A stretch of DNA of 24,915 nucleotides from Atopobiaceae bacterium UBA5363 (GTDB lineage: Bacteria > Actinomycetota > Coriobacteriia > Coriobacteriales > Atopobiaceae). Below the pieces are notes generated by a model. The model saw only the letters and a program-made list of their open reading frames with translations. It was not told the DNA's origin and did not search any database. This document shows, in pieces, positions 15,056-22,968 of the stretch; position 1 is the stretch's first letter, and each line of letters starts with the position of its first letter. The translations under genes were made by a program, and so were the position numbers. Location of the stretch: contig DHPN01000021.1 in the NCBI GenBank assembly GCA_002407925.1, positions 78,131 to 103,045 on the forward strand, given 5' to 3'.

Positions 15056-17220
15056 GCATGCTCAACCTCCTCGAAGTACGCTCCAAAGCGATCGCGCACC
15101 TCAAAGGCAAGCGGCTGATGCTCGGCAAGGGAAAGCTCTGGATCTGTGCTTGCAATGCGCAACGCATCTTTGTGTGCCCATTCAACCAAGTCTGCATCAC
15201 CGTCTAAGTCAGAGATGCGCAACACCGCGCCACCATGCTGCCGATAGCCCAGCACATCTCCTTCATGGCGAAGACGGAGGTCGAGCTCTGCAAGCTCGAA
15301 GCCATCCGAACTGGATTCAAGGGCCTCAAGTCGACGGCGGGCAACGGTGCCCTTCCGTGCGGCACACACAAGCCAGACGTTGCCTGGGACAGTTCCCCTG
15401 CCAACGCGACCACGAAGCTGGTGCAACGTAGCTAAGCCAAAGCGATCTGCGTCATATATGATCATCGTCGTCGCGTTAGCAACGTCAATGCCGACTTCTA
15501 TAACTGTCGTGCAAACAAGAACCTGTACCTTTCCACGGCGGAATTTATCCATCACGCCTGCCTTTTCGGCAGCTGTCATCTTTCCTGTGAGAGCAGCGAC
15601 ACGGGCGTGGGGGAATCTACGAGCCATATCCTGCTGCGTTGTTGCCACCGAATGCATATGGGCGGCTTTTGCTTGCGAGGCTTCCGGGACGTCATCGAGG
15701 TCCTCGCCCTCATCCGCATCATCAACAAGTGGACAGACGACGTATGCTTGATGTCCCGCCTCAAGGGCTTGCTCAATAGCGTGAAGGGCTAAGTCCTCAT
15801 TTTCTGGCACAACGGTATTGGTTGTAACGCCGGCACCCTTGATAGGACGATGACGGATGCGAGAGCACTGCATGTCCCCATAAAAGGCGAGCGCAAGCGT
15901 TCGAGGTATCGGCGTCGCTGTCATCGCAAGCAGGTCAGCGCCAACCCCTTTGCCTCTCAGGGCGGCACGCTGGTCCACGCCGAAACGATGCTGCTCGTCA
16001 ACAACGATGAGGCTTAAGCGGCGAAAGACTATGTCACGCGAAAGAAGGGCAGTCGTGCCGAACACAACCGTGCAGCTGCCTGCAGAAAGCGCTTGGGCAG
16101 TGCGCTGGCGTTCGGCTGAGGGGGTAAAGCCTGTCACAAGGGACCAACTCACATGGGCCGCATCAAGCAGGGGACCAACCTTCTCTGCGTACTGGTCGAC
16201 AAGCACGGAGGTGGGCGCCATCAGGGCCGCCTGCGTGCCGCTATCAGCCACCGCGGCTAAAGCTAGGGCTGCGACGACCGTTTTGCCTGTGCCGACGTCA
16301 CCGAGGAGAAGACGGTTCATTGTGTGGGGAGAAGCCATGTCTCCAAGCACGTCTTTGACGGCGCGCTGCTGCTCAGGTGTGAGTCTGAAAGGAAGCGCCG
16401 CAGTCGCCGCCCTCAAATGGGGTCCATCAACGGTATGGGCTATGGCTTCAGCTCCTGCAAGTTCAATATTTCGCCGACAGAGCAGCGCAAGCTGTAGACA
16501 AAGAAGCTCATCATAGGCGAGCCTGCGTCGGGCGAGCTCTGCTGCTGGCAGCGTGGGGGGAAAGTGAACATCGCGCAGCGCACGGGCAAGCGTCGGCAGC
16601 TTTCGATCGGCGACAAGCGATGCCGGCAAGAAATCGCAGACATCGCCTACATCATAAAGAGCGGCTGAAATCAGCCGCCGCATCCAGCCGACGCCTATGC
16701 CTTCGGCTATGGCATAGGTTGGCATGATGCGAGCAAGCTCAGATGAGGCCATGCCCTTCTCGATATGCTCCCAATTGGCTGGCGTCATCTGCTTGAACCC
16801 GCTTGCAAAGCCCACCTTGCCGGAAACCGCGATCGTGTCACCTTCAGACAGCTGGTTCGCAATCCACGGCTGGCGGAAAAAGGTCAGCTTCATCACGCCG
16901 GTCGCATCAATAACAAAGACTTCCACCAGCTGGAAGTGAGGACGCGGCGTCTTCAGGGACACGGCATCAACGGTCGCGACGACGGTCACTTCGGTCCCAA
17001 CGTCGGCAAGAGCGATGGGGCACACATGGCTGTAATCGTTATAGCGGCTCGGAATATGCAGCAGCAGGTCACGCACGTGCACAATTGACAAGCGGGAAAG
17101 TGGCGCAGACTTCATCTTTAAAAATCGCGCTGCATAACGCAGGCGAGAGACATCGTCAGGCATCATACAACTGCGCGCCAGACGTCCCGCCGCCCCACTG
17201 ACGCTCGCAGTTCTACCCAT
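15052..17220 (-). CDS. recG: ATP-dependent DNA helicase RecG
   Basis: Branch-migrating helicase that remodels stalled replication forks and recombination intermediates. The 722-residue product is of normal length: an N-terminal wedge/OB region that opens with PSRYNDYS, Walker A in GDVGTGKT at about 305-315, the DEQH box (DEQHRFGVDQR) near 407 and the helicase motif QLRGRVGRG in the C-terminal half. I kept the ATG at 17220 because a strong GGAGGGG lies right before it, fifteen bases after the kinase stop. Codons between there and the first clear RecG similarity add about thirty residues. It sits after the FakA-like gene, as in Bacillus and mycobacteria. Confidence 0.96.
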   Translation of the reverse strand: MGRTASVSGAAGRLARSCMMPDDVSRLRYAARFLKMKSAPLSRLSIVHVRDLLLHIPSRYNDYSHVCPIALADVGTEVTVVATVDAVSLKTPRPHFQLVEVFVIDATGVMKLTFFRQPWIANQLSEGDTIAVSGKVGFASGFKQMTPANWEHIEKGMASSELARIMPTYAIAEGIGVGWMRRLISAALYDVGDVCDFLPASLVADRKLPTLARALRDVHFPPTLPAAELARRRLAYDELLCLQLALLCRRNIELAGAEAIAHTVDGPHLRAATAALPFRLTPEQQRAVKDVLGDMASPHTMNRLLLGDVGTGKTVVAALALAAVADSGTQAALMAPTSVLVDQYAEKVGPLLDAAHVSWSLVTGFTPSAERQRTAQALSAGSCTVVFGTTALLSRDIVFRRLSLIVVDEQHRFGVDQRAALRGKGVGADLLAMTATPIPRTLALAFYGDMQCSRIRHRPIKGAGVTTNTVVPENEDLALHAIEQALEAGHQAYVVCPLVDDADEGEDLDDVPEASQAKAAHMHSVATTQQDMARRFPHARVAALTGKMTAAEKAGVMDKFRRGKVQVLVCTTVIEVGIDVANATTMIIYDADRFGLATLHQLRGRVGRGTVPGNVWLVCAARKGTVARRRLEALESSSDGFELAELDLRLRHEGDVLGYRQHGGAVLRISDLDGDADLVEWAHKDALRIASTDPELSLAEHQPLAFEVRDRFGAYFEEVEHA

Positions 17221-17235
17221 GGCCCCTCCAATCGA

Positions 17236-18921
17236 TTACTCGATGGAGAAGACAACAGGGTAAAGGGGCTGCTCGCCTCGGTGCGCATCAATTTCAAGAT
17301 CAGGCTGTACCTTAGAGATGGAGCTCTGCAAAGTCTCGAAAGCCGCATCGCTGAGATCAGAGCCGGCGAGCAAGGTGAGCGTGTCTCCCTCGCGCTCTTT
17401 TTGCATGCGGTCCACCAAGTCAACGGCAACCTGGTTAACATCAGAGCCAACGACGCTGATCTTCCCATCTTGGATGCCAATGACATCTCCGGCATGAATT
17501 GGAGATCCGTCGAAAGCCACAGAATCCCGCACTGCGGTGGTAACCTCCCCATCGCGGACGGCAGCTATCGCCTTTGTCATTTCTGTAACATTTTCCTCCA
17601 GGGTAGCATCTGGATCTGCGACGAACATCGCCGAAAAAGCCTGAGGAACCGTCTTGGTGGGCACGACAGCGGCCCTCACGTCTTCACAGGCTGATGCGGC
17701 AGCCTCAGAGGCCATGCGAATATTGCCGTTGTCCGGCAGCACTATCACGTTTTCGGCGTTGGCGCGCACGATGGCGTCGAGGATGTCAGCCGTGGAGGGG
17801 TTCATTGTCTGCCCTCCCAATACGGTGACATCGACGCCGAGAGACGCTAATATGTCGGCCTCGCCCGAACCAGCTACGACAGCGACGAAGCCAAGCTTCT
17901 TGCGCGGTGCCATATGAGCGGCAGAGGCAGCACTGCTTCCAGCCTTTTTGTCTGCGGCGATCTTAGCGGTACGGTCTTGGGCTTCAAGGTCCATGTTGTG
18001 GATGAAGACATTGAATATCTGCCCACGGTGGAGCATGTGCCGCAGGACATGATCTGGCCTGTTGGTATGTACATGCACCTTGTAGTCTGGGTTAGTGCCG
18101 ACAAGCAGTTCGCAATCGCCTTGTCCGGCAAGATACTGAAGACAAGCTTGCGCGTCGAAATCGCTGTCATCGGCATGGAAAAGGAACTCTGTGCAGTAGC
18201 GGTACTGCGAGCCCTCCCAGTCGTCGTTTATCTCGATATCAACGGCTTTGGTAACATGAGACTTAGCCTCAAGGTCCACGGTTGTCTTGAAGTTCGTGAC
18301 AGAGGCCTTCTTGCCCTCGTAGGCATTCACGAACCCTTCAAGAAACGTCGCTATGCCAAAGGCGCCAGAGTCCACAACGCCGTTTTCCTTAAGGACAGGA
18401 AGAAGGTCAGGGGTGCGCGCAACTGACTCGTAGGCCTCAATGACGAGGGCGTCAAGCATCTCGGGAATGCTGGCCTTGGTGCGAGCGATCTCATCTGCCT
18501 TAGCCGAGACGTCCTTCAGCACAGTAAGTATCGTCCCGGCGACAGGCTTGCGAACCGCCTTGAATGCAACCTTCACGCCATTGCGCAGTGCCAACGCAAT
18601 GTCAGCAGTCGTAGCATCTGGCCCCTTAGCTTGGGCTAGGCCCTCTGCCACACCTCGCAGGATTTGGCTCGTGATCACGCCTGAGTTGCCCCGTGCGCCC
18701 ATGAGCGAACCGTGCGTGATAGCGTGGGCGACATCTGCCATTGAGGCATCAGCGGGAAGGCCCTCAACTTCTTGCACGACCGTGCCCAGCGTCAAAGACA
18801 TATTGGTACCTGTGTCGCCGTCAGGGACCGGGAAAACATTAAGCTTGTTGATCTCTTCGGCCTTATCGGCGACTGCCTTGGCCGCAGCAGGGAAACACGC
18901 GCGGATTGTGGTGGAAATCAT
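17236..18921 (-). CDS. fakA: DAK2-domain kinase, FakA/YloV type
   Basis: Probable fatty acid kinase catalytic subunit. With a fatty-acid-bound FakB (DegV-fold) partner, FakA makes acyl-phosphate for phospholipid synthesis. The product is 561 residues from the ATG at 18921, close to the 548-residue S. aureus protein. The N-terminal DhaL-like domain has NVFPVPDGDTGTNM (28-41, with the metal-binding aspartates) and GARGNSGVITSQILRG. A middle domain and a C-terminal domain follow. The frame opens upstream to 18978, but the chosen ATG follows a GAGGGG and begins at the family start. No FakB gene is in the window. It follows an Asp23-family gene, the yloU-yloV order of B. subtilis. The fatty acid role is inferred from the family. 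Confidence 0.85.
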   Translation of the reverse strand: MISTTIRACFPAAAKAVADKAEEINKLNVFPVPDGDTGTNMSLTLGTVVQEVEGLPADASMADVAHAITHGSLMGARGNSGVITSQILRGVAEGLAQAKGPDATTADIALALRNGVKVAFKAVRKPVAGTILTVLKDVSAKADEIARTKASIPEMLDALVIEAYESVARTPDLLPVLKENGVVDSGAFGIATFLEGFVNAYEGKKASVTNFKTTVDLEAKSHVTKAVDIEINDDWEGSQYRYCTEFLFHADDSDFDAQACLQYLAGQGDCELLVGTNPDYKVHVHTNRPDHVLRHMLHRGQIFNVFIHNMDLEAQDRTAKIAADKKAGSSAASAAHMAPRKKLGFVAVVAGSGEADILASLGVDVTVLGGQTMNPSTADILDAIVRANAENVIVLPDNGNIRMASEAAASACEDVRAAVVPTKTVPQAFSAMFVADPDATLEENVTEMTKAIAAVRDGEVTTAVRDSVAFDGSPIHAGDVIGIQDGKISVVGSDVNQVAVDLVDRMQKEREGDTLTLLAGSDLSDAAFETLQSSISKVQPDLEIDAHRGEQPLYPVVFSIE

Positions 18922-18995
18922 CTTGTTCGACCCCTCGTCGACTCGATGGTATCTAATGTAAGGAAGAGGCCATATCACATGCGTCTCTCCACGTG

Positions 18996-19340
18996 CTAGC
19001 GGACCCTCATGCCCTCAATATGGACACGAACCGTAACGGCATCGAGTTCAGCGATCCGGGCAAGTATGAAGGTAACAGCACTTTTGAGATTGGCGGAAAC
19101 TTGGGTCATGTTAACACCCTGTTCCACAATGACATGCAAGTCAACTGTTACTGTAGTGCCTTCGGACATCACGTCTATACCCCTACGCAAACGATAGATA
19201 GGCAGCAGGCGAATGACACCGGCTGTCTCATCTATGTCTGCCATGCCCACGACGCCATAGCACTCGAGTGCAGCATAGCCTGCTAGGTCAGCGATACAGT
19301 CGTTCGACACCTTAAGGGTTCCAGGAACGGCCTTGGCCAT
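18996..19340 (-). CDS. Asp23/Gls24 family (YloU-like) envelope stress protein
   Basis: Small soluble protein of 114 residues in the Asp23/Gls24 family. Relatives are linked to alkaline or envelope stress, and YloU is encoded beside the FakA homologue. Family features seen are an N-terminal stretch VSNDCIADLAGYAALECYGV, a middle block VTVDLHVIVEQGVNM and a C-terminal helix-strand ending VRVHIEG. The start is the ATG at 19340, with AGAGGAG at good spacing; the upstream codons to 19370 are unlikely. It heads a minus-strand group with fakA 74 bases downstream and then recG. A likely -10 lies about 50 bases upstream. Confidence 0.9.
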   Translation of the reverse strand: MAKAVPGTLKVSNDCIADLAGYAALECYGVVGMADIDETAGVIRLLPIYRLRRGIDVMSEGTTVTVDLHVIVEQGVNMTQVSANLKSAVTFILARIAELDAVTVRVHIEGMRVR

Positions 19341-19389
19341 AGCTTCTCCTCTCGCATGATCGACGCGCAACCACGAACTAGTCCCTGTG

Positions 19390-19395
19390 AGTATA
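19390..19395 (-). promoter_or_regulatory. Possible -10 box of the asp23-fakA-recG group
   Basis: TATACT on the minus strand lies about 50 bases before the Asp23-family start and just after the rpmB terminator, a sensible place for a new promoter. The hexamer 17 bases upstream (TGAGCC) is a poor -35, so confidence is limited. Confidence 0.4.
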
Positions 19396-19434
19396 GCGCA
19401 CGCAGCTACGAAGGCTCACTTTCTCACTCACACG

Positions 19435-19462
19435 TAAAGAGCCTCCCCAGGAGGAGGCCCTT
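19435..19462 (-). terminator. Intrinsic terminator after rpmB
   Basis: On the minus strand AAGGGCCTCC (19462-19453) pairs with GGAGGCTCTT (19446-19437). This gives a ten-base stem with one G-T pair and a six-base loop, 24 bases after the rpmB stop. The T-rich tail is short and partly in the stem, so termination may be incomplete. Confidence 0.65.
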
Positions 19463-19485
19463 CATACTCGACATATGCTTCTGCG

Positions 19486-19674
19486 CTACGCGCGGACGAG
19501 ATTACCCTTCTTTAAACATTGCGTACAAACGTTGAGCTTCTGGCGACGCCCATCTTTCACTACACTCACCCGTTGAATGTTCGGCTTGAATGCACGGTTC
19601 ACCGTACGGTGAGAGTGGCTCACAGAGCGCCCGGCAACGGCATGCTTGCCGCAGATATCACAAACCTTTGACAT
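19486..19674 (-). CDS. rpmB: 50S ribosomal protein L28
   Basis: Large-subunit ribosomal protein of 62 residues from the ATG at 19674, preceded by GGAGGG. It starts MSKVCDICGKHAVAGRSVSH, followed by the conserved HRTVNRAFKPNIQ segment. The pairs CDIC and CTQC show that this is the zinc-binding form. The five codons upstream that also fit the frame lack a ribosome-binding site. It is flanked by its own promoter and terminator, so it is probably a single-gene unit. In B. subtilis rpmB also sits directly before yloU and yloV. Confidence 0.97.
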   Translation of the reverse strand: MSKVCDICGKHAVAGRSVSHSHRTVNRAFKPNIQRVSVVKDGRRQKLNVCTQCLKKGNLVRA

Positions 19675-19692
19675 AAGCTTTCCCTCCAAAGC

Positions 19693-19707
19693 GACGCATA
19701 AGGCGTC
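19693..19707 (-). other. Small hairpin in rpmB leader
   Basis: GACGC and GCGTC pair across a five-base loop immediately upstream of the rpmB ribosome-binding site. It is a short stem and may or may not affect translation; no known ribosomal protein leader motif was recognised. Confidence 0.3.
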
Positions 19708-19727
19708 AGAAATTTCACAGCTTTTCT

Positions 19728-19755
19728 AAGATAGCACACTACGTGTCCCATGCAA
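19728..19755 (-). promoter_or_regulatory. rpmB promoter (extended -10)
   Basis: On the minus strand TTGCAT (19755-19750) and TATCTT (19733-19728) are 16 bases apart, and the -10 is preceded by TGC, making an extended -10. It lies about 55 bases before the L28 start. It resembles the rpmF promoter, which also has an extended TGC -10. Confidence 0.6.
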
Positions 19756-19814
19756 GCAATAGGAATCCGTATCCCATCTTTTTTCAGGCCGCAGAGTGAG
19801 CAGCAGCTCCCTTG

Positions 19815-20000
19815 CTATTTTTTATTTTTCTGGTCAGTGTTGTAATAACCCGTACCCTTAAATTCTATGCCATAGGTATCGAAGATGCGCTCGGCAGGCG
19901 CCCCGCAGCTAGGACAGCTTACCTTCGGATGGGCACTCATCGGGTGCTCGACCTCAAACATCGTCCCGCATTCCGTGCATTTGTAATCATACCGTGCCAT
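19815..20000 (-). CDS. FmdB-family zinc ribbon protein
   Basis: A 61-residue protein of the FmdB putative-regulator family. It begins MARYDYKCTECG; cysteine pairs C8/C11 and C29/C32 should hold one zinc ion. It then has the family's GTGYYNTD near residues 49-56 and a lysine-rich end. The name comes from a methanogen operon; no function is established for most bacterial members. Two adjacent ATGs exist at 20003 and 20000. GGAGGT directly abuts the first, so the second has the better spacing and I use it. A longer frame to 20237 runs into the divergent gene and is rejected. No terminator is visible after it, so it may read into the rpmB region. Confidence 0.88.
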   Translation of the reverse strand: MARYDYKCTECGTMFEVEHPMSAHPKVSCPSCGAPAERIFDTYGIEFKGTGYYNTDQKNKK

Positions 20001-20069
20001 CATACCTCCGTGCAGTTTTGCCATACAGAACAAGTGATCCGAAGGCCACTTTGAGTACTTTACCCAACC

Positions 20070-20098
20070 TTGAGCAACTCTGCCACAACGTCTATAAC
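20070..20098 (+). promoter_or_regulatory. Promoter of the HAD-thiamine kinase gene
   Basis: TTGAGC at 20070-20075 and TATAAC at 20093-20098 are separated by 17 bases, a good sigma-70-type match, 50 bases before the start codon. There is no thiamine-pyrophosphate riboswitch between it and the gene. Confidence 0.55.
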
Positions 20099-20148
20099 AT
20101 GTCCGTCCTATCATTGTATCTGACAGAGCTTGCGAGGAAGGAAACCGC

Positions 20149-21522
20149 ATGGACATCAACAGCGCCATCTTCGACTGCGACGGCACGCTTCTGGACTCCA
20201 TGCCCATGTGGAACAAGGTCTTCGTCGACTGGCTCACGCGCCATCATATAGAAGGCGCTGCCGAGCTCGCACAGCGCTACGAGTCTTTGAGCTTCGATGA
20301 TGAGTGCTTCTTCTTCCATGATCGCTACGGTATCTGCACAAGCCGTGAAGCAGCCTATGAGGAGCTGAGCGAAGAGGTCATTCGGCGCTATCTGACCGAG
20401 GTCAAGCCTTTTCCTGGGGTACGCTCCTTTTTGGGCAGGCTAAGAAGCTCACATATCCCCCTGATCATCGTAAGTTCTACCCCAGCTCAGATTCTTCGCA
20501 ACGTACTGACGCACTTCGGCCTGCTGGGCTATTTCAAAGATGTCCTGTACACCGGGGACATTGGCCATGACAAAACGGAGCCGGAGCCATATTTTGCCGC
20601 GCGCGATGCGCTTGGCGGCACCACAGAAAGCACTTGGGTCTTCGAAGATGCTCCCTTCGGCGTCCGCAGCGCGCATGCGGCAGGATTTCCGACTGTATGC
20701 TTATTCAACAACCATGATGGGCGCAATGAAGCCTTTCTGCGCGCGAACTGCGACATATTCGCTCATGGCTGGGAGGAGCTATCACTGGAGCTGTTGCGCG
20801 ATTACGAGCGCCCTGCCAAGGGCAGTGGACACAATCCTGCCTTGAAGGTGCTCGTAGTCGCAGGCTCGCCGCGTCTCAGCTCACCTGCGCTCATATCCCG
20901 CCTTGCCCGACAGGCCGGCTATGTCATCGCTACGGACCGCGGGGCAGAGGCCTTGATGGCCGCAGACATAACGCCTGACGTGTTTTGTGGAGACGCTGAC
21001 ACGGCAAGCGAGGACAGCGCACAGTGGGCTCGCGCATGCGCAAAGAAGGACATACGCTTTCCAAAAGACAAGTACGCAACTGACCTCTCTATAGCATTTG
21101 ACTGCGCCGAGCACGAAGCGCGCAGACGAGGAGCCCCGCTTTCGCTAACACTGACTTGTGCCTCCGGAGGGCGCCCGGACCACTTCCTCGGCGTCATAGG
21201 CCAGCTTGCAATCCATAGCAAAGACGAGGTCTACATTGTAGATGACGCAGACAGCACACCCTACGAAGGGCGGGTGCTCAGGGGGGGGCAGACCTGGCAT
21301 CTCGGCAGTCAGGCTATCGGGAAGACCTTCTCAGCCATTGCCCTCAAAGAAGGAACCACGATCTCCGAGCATGGCATGCGCTGGAATCTCGAGCATTCCC
21401 AGATGCGCGCCTTCTCAGACGTCGGCATCTCAAACAGGGTCGAGGCTCCCGGGGCCTGCGCGTCTTGTCACACGGGCATGCTTGCCTGCTTCCTTATTGG
21501 GCCGCTTGAACTTTTGGGATAG
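20149..21522 (+). CDS. Fused HAD-superfamily phosphatase - thiamine diphosphokinase
   Basis: One 457-residue frame carries two enzymes. Residues 1 to about 220 form a subfamily I HAD phosphatase: nucleophile motif FDCDGTLLDS (D9 and D11), IIVSSTP at 106-112, a lysine-containing DKTEPEPY at 141-148 and FEDAPFGVRSA at 165-174. After a short Gly/Ser/Pro linker, residues 232-457 form a thiamine diphosphokinase: GDADT at 281-285, KDKYATD at 306-312 and SGGRPDH at 339-345, followed by a thiamine-binding C-terminal domain. The kinase makes thiamine diphosphate from thiamine and ATP. A plausible but unproven idea is that the HAD part frees thiamine from its phosphate. The start is supported by AGGAAGG and a promoter. 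The gene ends two bases from the convergent rsmB stop. Confidence 0.9.
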   Translation: MDINSAIFDCDGTLLDSMPMWNKVFVDWLTRHHIEGAAELAQRYESLSFDDECFFFHDRYGICTSREAAYEELSEEVIRRYLTEVKPFPGVRSFLGRLRSSHIPLIIVSSTPAQILRNVLTHFGLLGYFKDVLYTGDIGHDKTEPEPYFAARDALGGTTESTWVFEDAPFGVRSAHAAGFPTVCLFNNHDGRNEAFLRANCDIFAHGWEELSLELLRDYERPAKGSGHNPALKVLVVAGSPRLSSPALISRLARQAGYVIATDRGAEALMAADITPDVFCGDADTASEDSAQWARACAKKDIRFPKDKYATDLSIAFDCAEHEARRRGAPLSLTLTCASGGRPDHFLGVIGQLAIHSKDEVYIVDDADSTPYEGRVLRGGQTWHLGSQAIGKTFSAIALKEGTTISEHGMRWNLEHSQMRAFSDVGISNRVEAPGACASCHTGMLACFLIGPLELLG

Positions 21523-21524
21523 CC

Positions 21525-22964
21525 TCAACGTGTGCGGACAAGGCGTGCGCAGAAATGACCATCAAAGCTGTCGGCAGTGGGATGCGAGCAAAAAAATCCC
21601 TCAGAACTTACGTTAGCTGCCAAGAGCTCATATGCTGCTTTAGGCAGGGTGCTCACCCCCGGCGCTTCAAGGACAGACGAGACCTCAAAGCCTTCCCCCT
21701 CATCGCTGACAAGAAAGGCTTCGATGATGTCCTCGTCTTCTTGGGCGAGCAGCGAACAGGTGGCATACAGGAGCGCCCCACCGGGACGCACGCGCGCAGA
21801 TGCGGCGCGCAGTAGCCTGAGTTGCAGTGTAGGCAGGCTATCTGTCCTCGTTGGGCTGACCGACTTGCGCTCAAGGCCCCAAACGATCTCCGGATGCCTG
21901 CGCATGGTTCCGGTACCAGAGCAGGGAGCATCGACAAAGACCGTGTCAAACCCTCCGGCAAGAGCAGGGGGAAGATTTTGACGGGCCAGGTCACGGCCAT
22001 CAAAAACCAATGAGTTGACATGTCCGGATACTCCCGCCTTTGCCATGCGGCTTGACGCCACGCGCACTTTGAAGCCCTCCGAGTCTATGCTTGTAAGCTC
22101 AGCGAAGCCGCCAGCTTCTAAAGCCACGAGCTCAAAAAGAGCGGTCTTTGTCCCTCTTCCCTGTCCGACTTCAAGCATGCGACGACCTGGGACAGGAGCG
22201 GCAATGCGAGCAACCATTTGTGCAGCAAGGTCACATGGAAGAACTACGGCGTTGTCAACAAGGCCTGAGGAGGCGAGCCGCCCTGCGGCATTTATGCGCC
22301 ATGCGCCAGGAAACGGCAGGGGGCACGGATCGAGGCCCGCCTCTGCCATACGGCGTACGGACTCGCGCTCACAAAGCAGCGCGGTGTTGACCGCCACAAA
22401 GACAGGAGCAGGCTCCAGCTGCGCAAGGGCCGTCTGCTGGCACACCTCCGCCCCACATGAGCAAAGCAACTGATAGCTTAACCATTCAGGAAAGCCCGCC
22501 GCAAGCGCAATGTCTTTTGCAAGCAAGTTGGGGTCTCCCAAAGCGAGGCGGTGGCAAGCATCGGCCACACGTGGCGCGTCATCGGCGCTTATGTGGCGAA
22601 GCACCGCATTGGCCAAGCCTGCTGCGCGCGGAGCCACTGAGCGCACAAGCTCCACACCTTCGGCAACCGCTACGGCGTCAGGCGTCTGCAGCCAACAGAT
22701 CTCATAACAGGAGATGCGCATAGCGTCTCTTACCCGCGGCTCAAGATGAGCGCCATGGTGCAGATGCGCATTGATGAGCACATCCAAGGTCCCCGAGGTA
22801 GATGTGACACCCAAGGCGATACGCACCGCAAGCGCACGGTCACGTGGGCCCAAGCGATCAAGCATAGATGAGCTACGCAGCAGCTCACGCATGTGTGCTC
22901 CGCGCCGGCGTCGACGGCTGACAAGGTCAAGCGCGGCTCTTCGTGCCGGCGATCCACGGAACAT
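21525..22964 (-). CDS. rsmB: 16S rRNA (cytosine967-C5)-methyltransferase RsmB
   Basis: SAM-dependent enzyme that makes m5C967 in 16S rRNA. The 479-residue product has an N-terminal NusB-like RNA-binding domain (about 1-130) and a C-terminal methyltransferase. Motif IV DAPCSGTGTM puts the resolving cysteine at 348. Motif VI ATCS places the nucleophile at Cys403. The SAM-binding segment reads LEVGQGRGTKT at 264-274, unlike the family's usual DxCAAPGGKT. The start ATG follows the fmt stop by four bases and uses a GGAGAG inside the end of fmt, so the two are co-translated. Its place after def and fmt is the widely conserved order. Confidence 0.94.
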   Translation of the reverse strand: MFRGSPARRAALDLVSRRRRRGAHMRELLRSSSMLDRLGPRDRALAVRIALGVTSTSGTLDVLINAHLHHGAHLEPRVRDAMRISCYEICWLQTPDAVAVAEGVELVRSVAPRAAGLANAVLRHISADDAPRVADACHRLALGDPNLLAKDIALAAGFPEWLSYQLLCSCGAEVCQQTALAQLEPAPVFVAVNTALLCERESVRRMAEAGLDPCPLPFPGAWRINAAGRLASSGLVDNAVVLPCDLAAQMVARIAAPVPGRRMLEVGQGRGTKTALFELVALEAGGFAELTSIDSEGFKVRVASSRMAKAGVSGHVNSLVFDGRDLARQNLPPALAGGFDTVFVDAPCSGTGTMRRHPEIVWGLERKSVSPTRTDSLPTLQLRLLRAASARVRPGGALLYATCSLLAQEDEDIIEAFLVSDEGEGFEVSSVLEAPGVSTLPKAAYELLAANVSSEGFFCSHPTADSFDGHFCARLVRTR

Positions 22965-22968
22965 TTTA

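Noticed and set aside
18922..18978. Upstream extension of the FakA-like gene
   Set aside because: The extra nineteen residues resemble nothing in the family and a ribosome-binding site precedes the inner ATG.
19776..19812. T-tract on the plus strand after the FmdB stop as terminator
   Set aside because: The T-runs are on the plus strand, where no gene ends, and the minus-strand hairpin options are weak with no T-tract.
20001..20148. Thiamine-pyrophosphate riboswitch upstream of the thiamine kinase
   Set aside because: Neither the CTGAGA nor the ACCTGATCTGGATAATGCC-type core is present.
20001..20237. Longer FmdB frame of 140 residues
   Set aside because: It would run through the promoter and start of the divergent HAD-kinase gene; FmdB proteins begin at MARYDYKC-type sequence.
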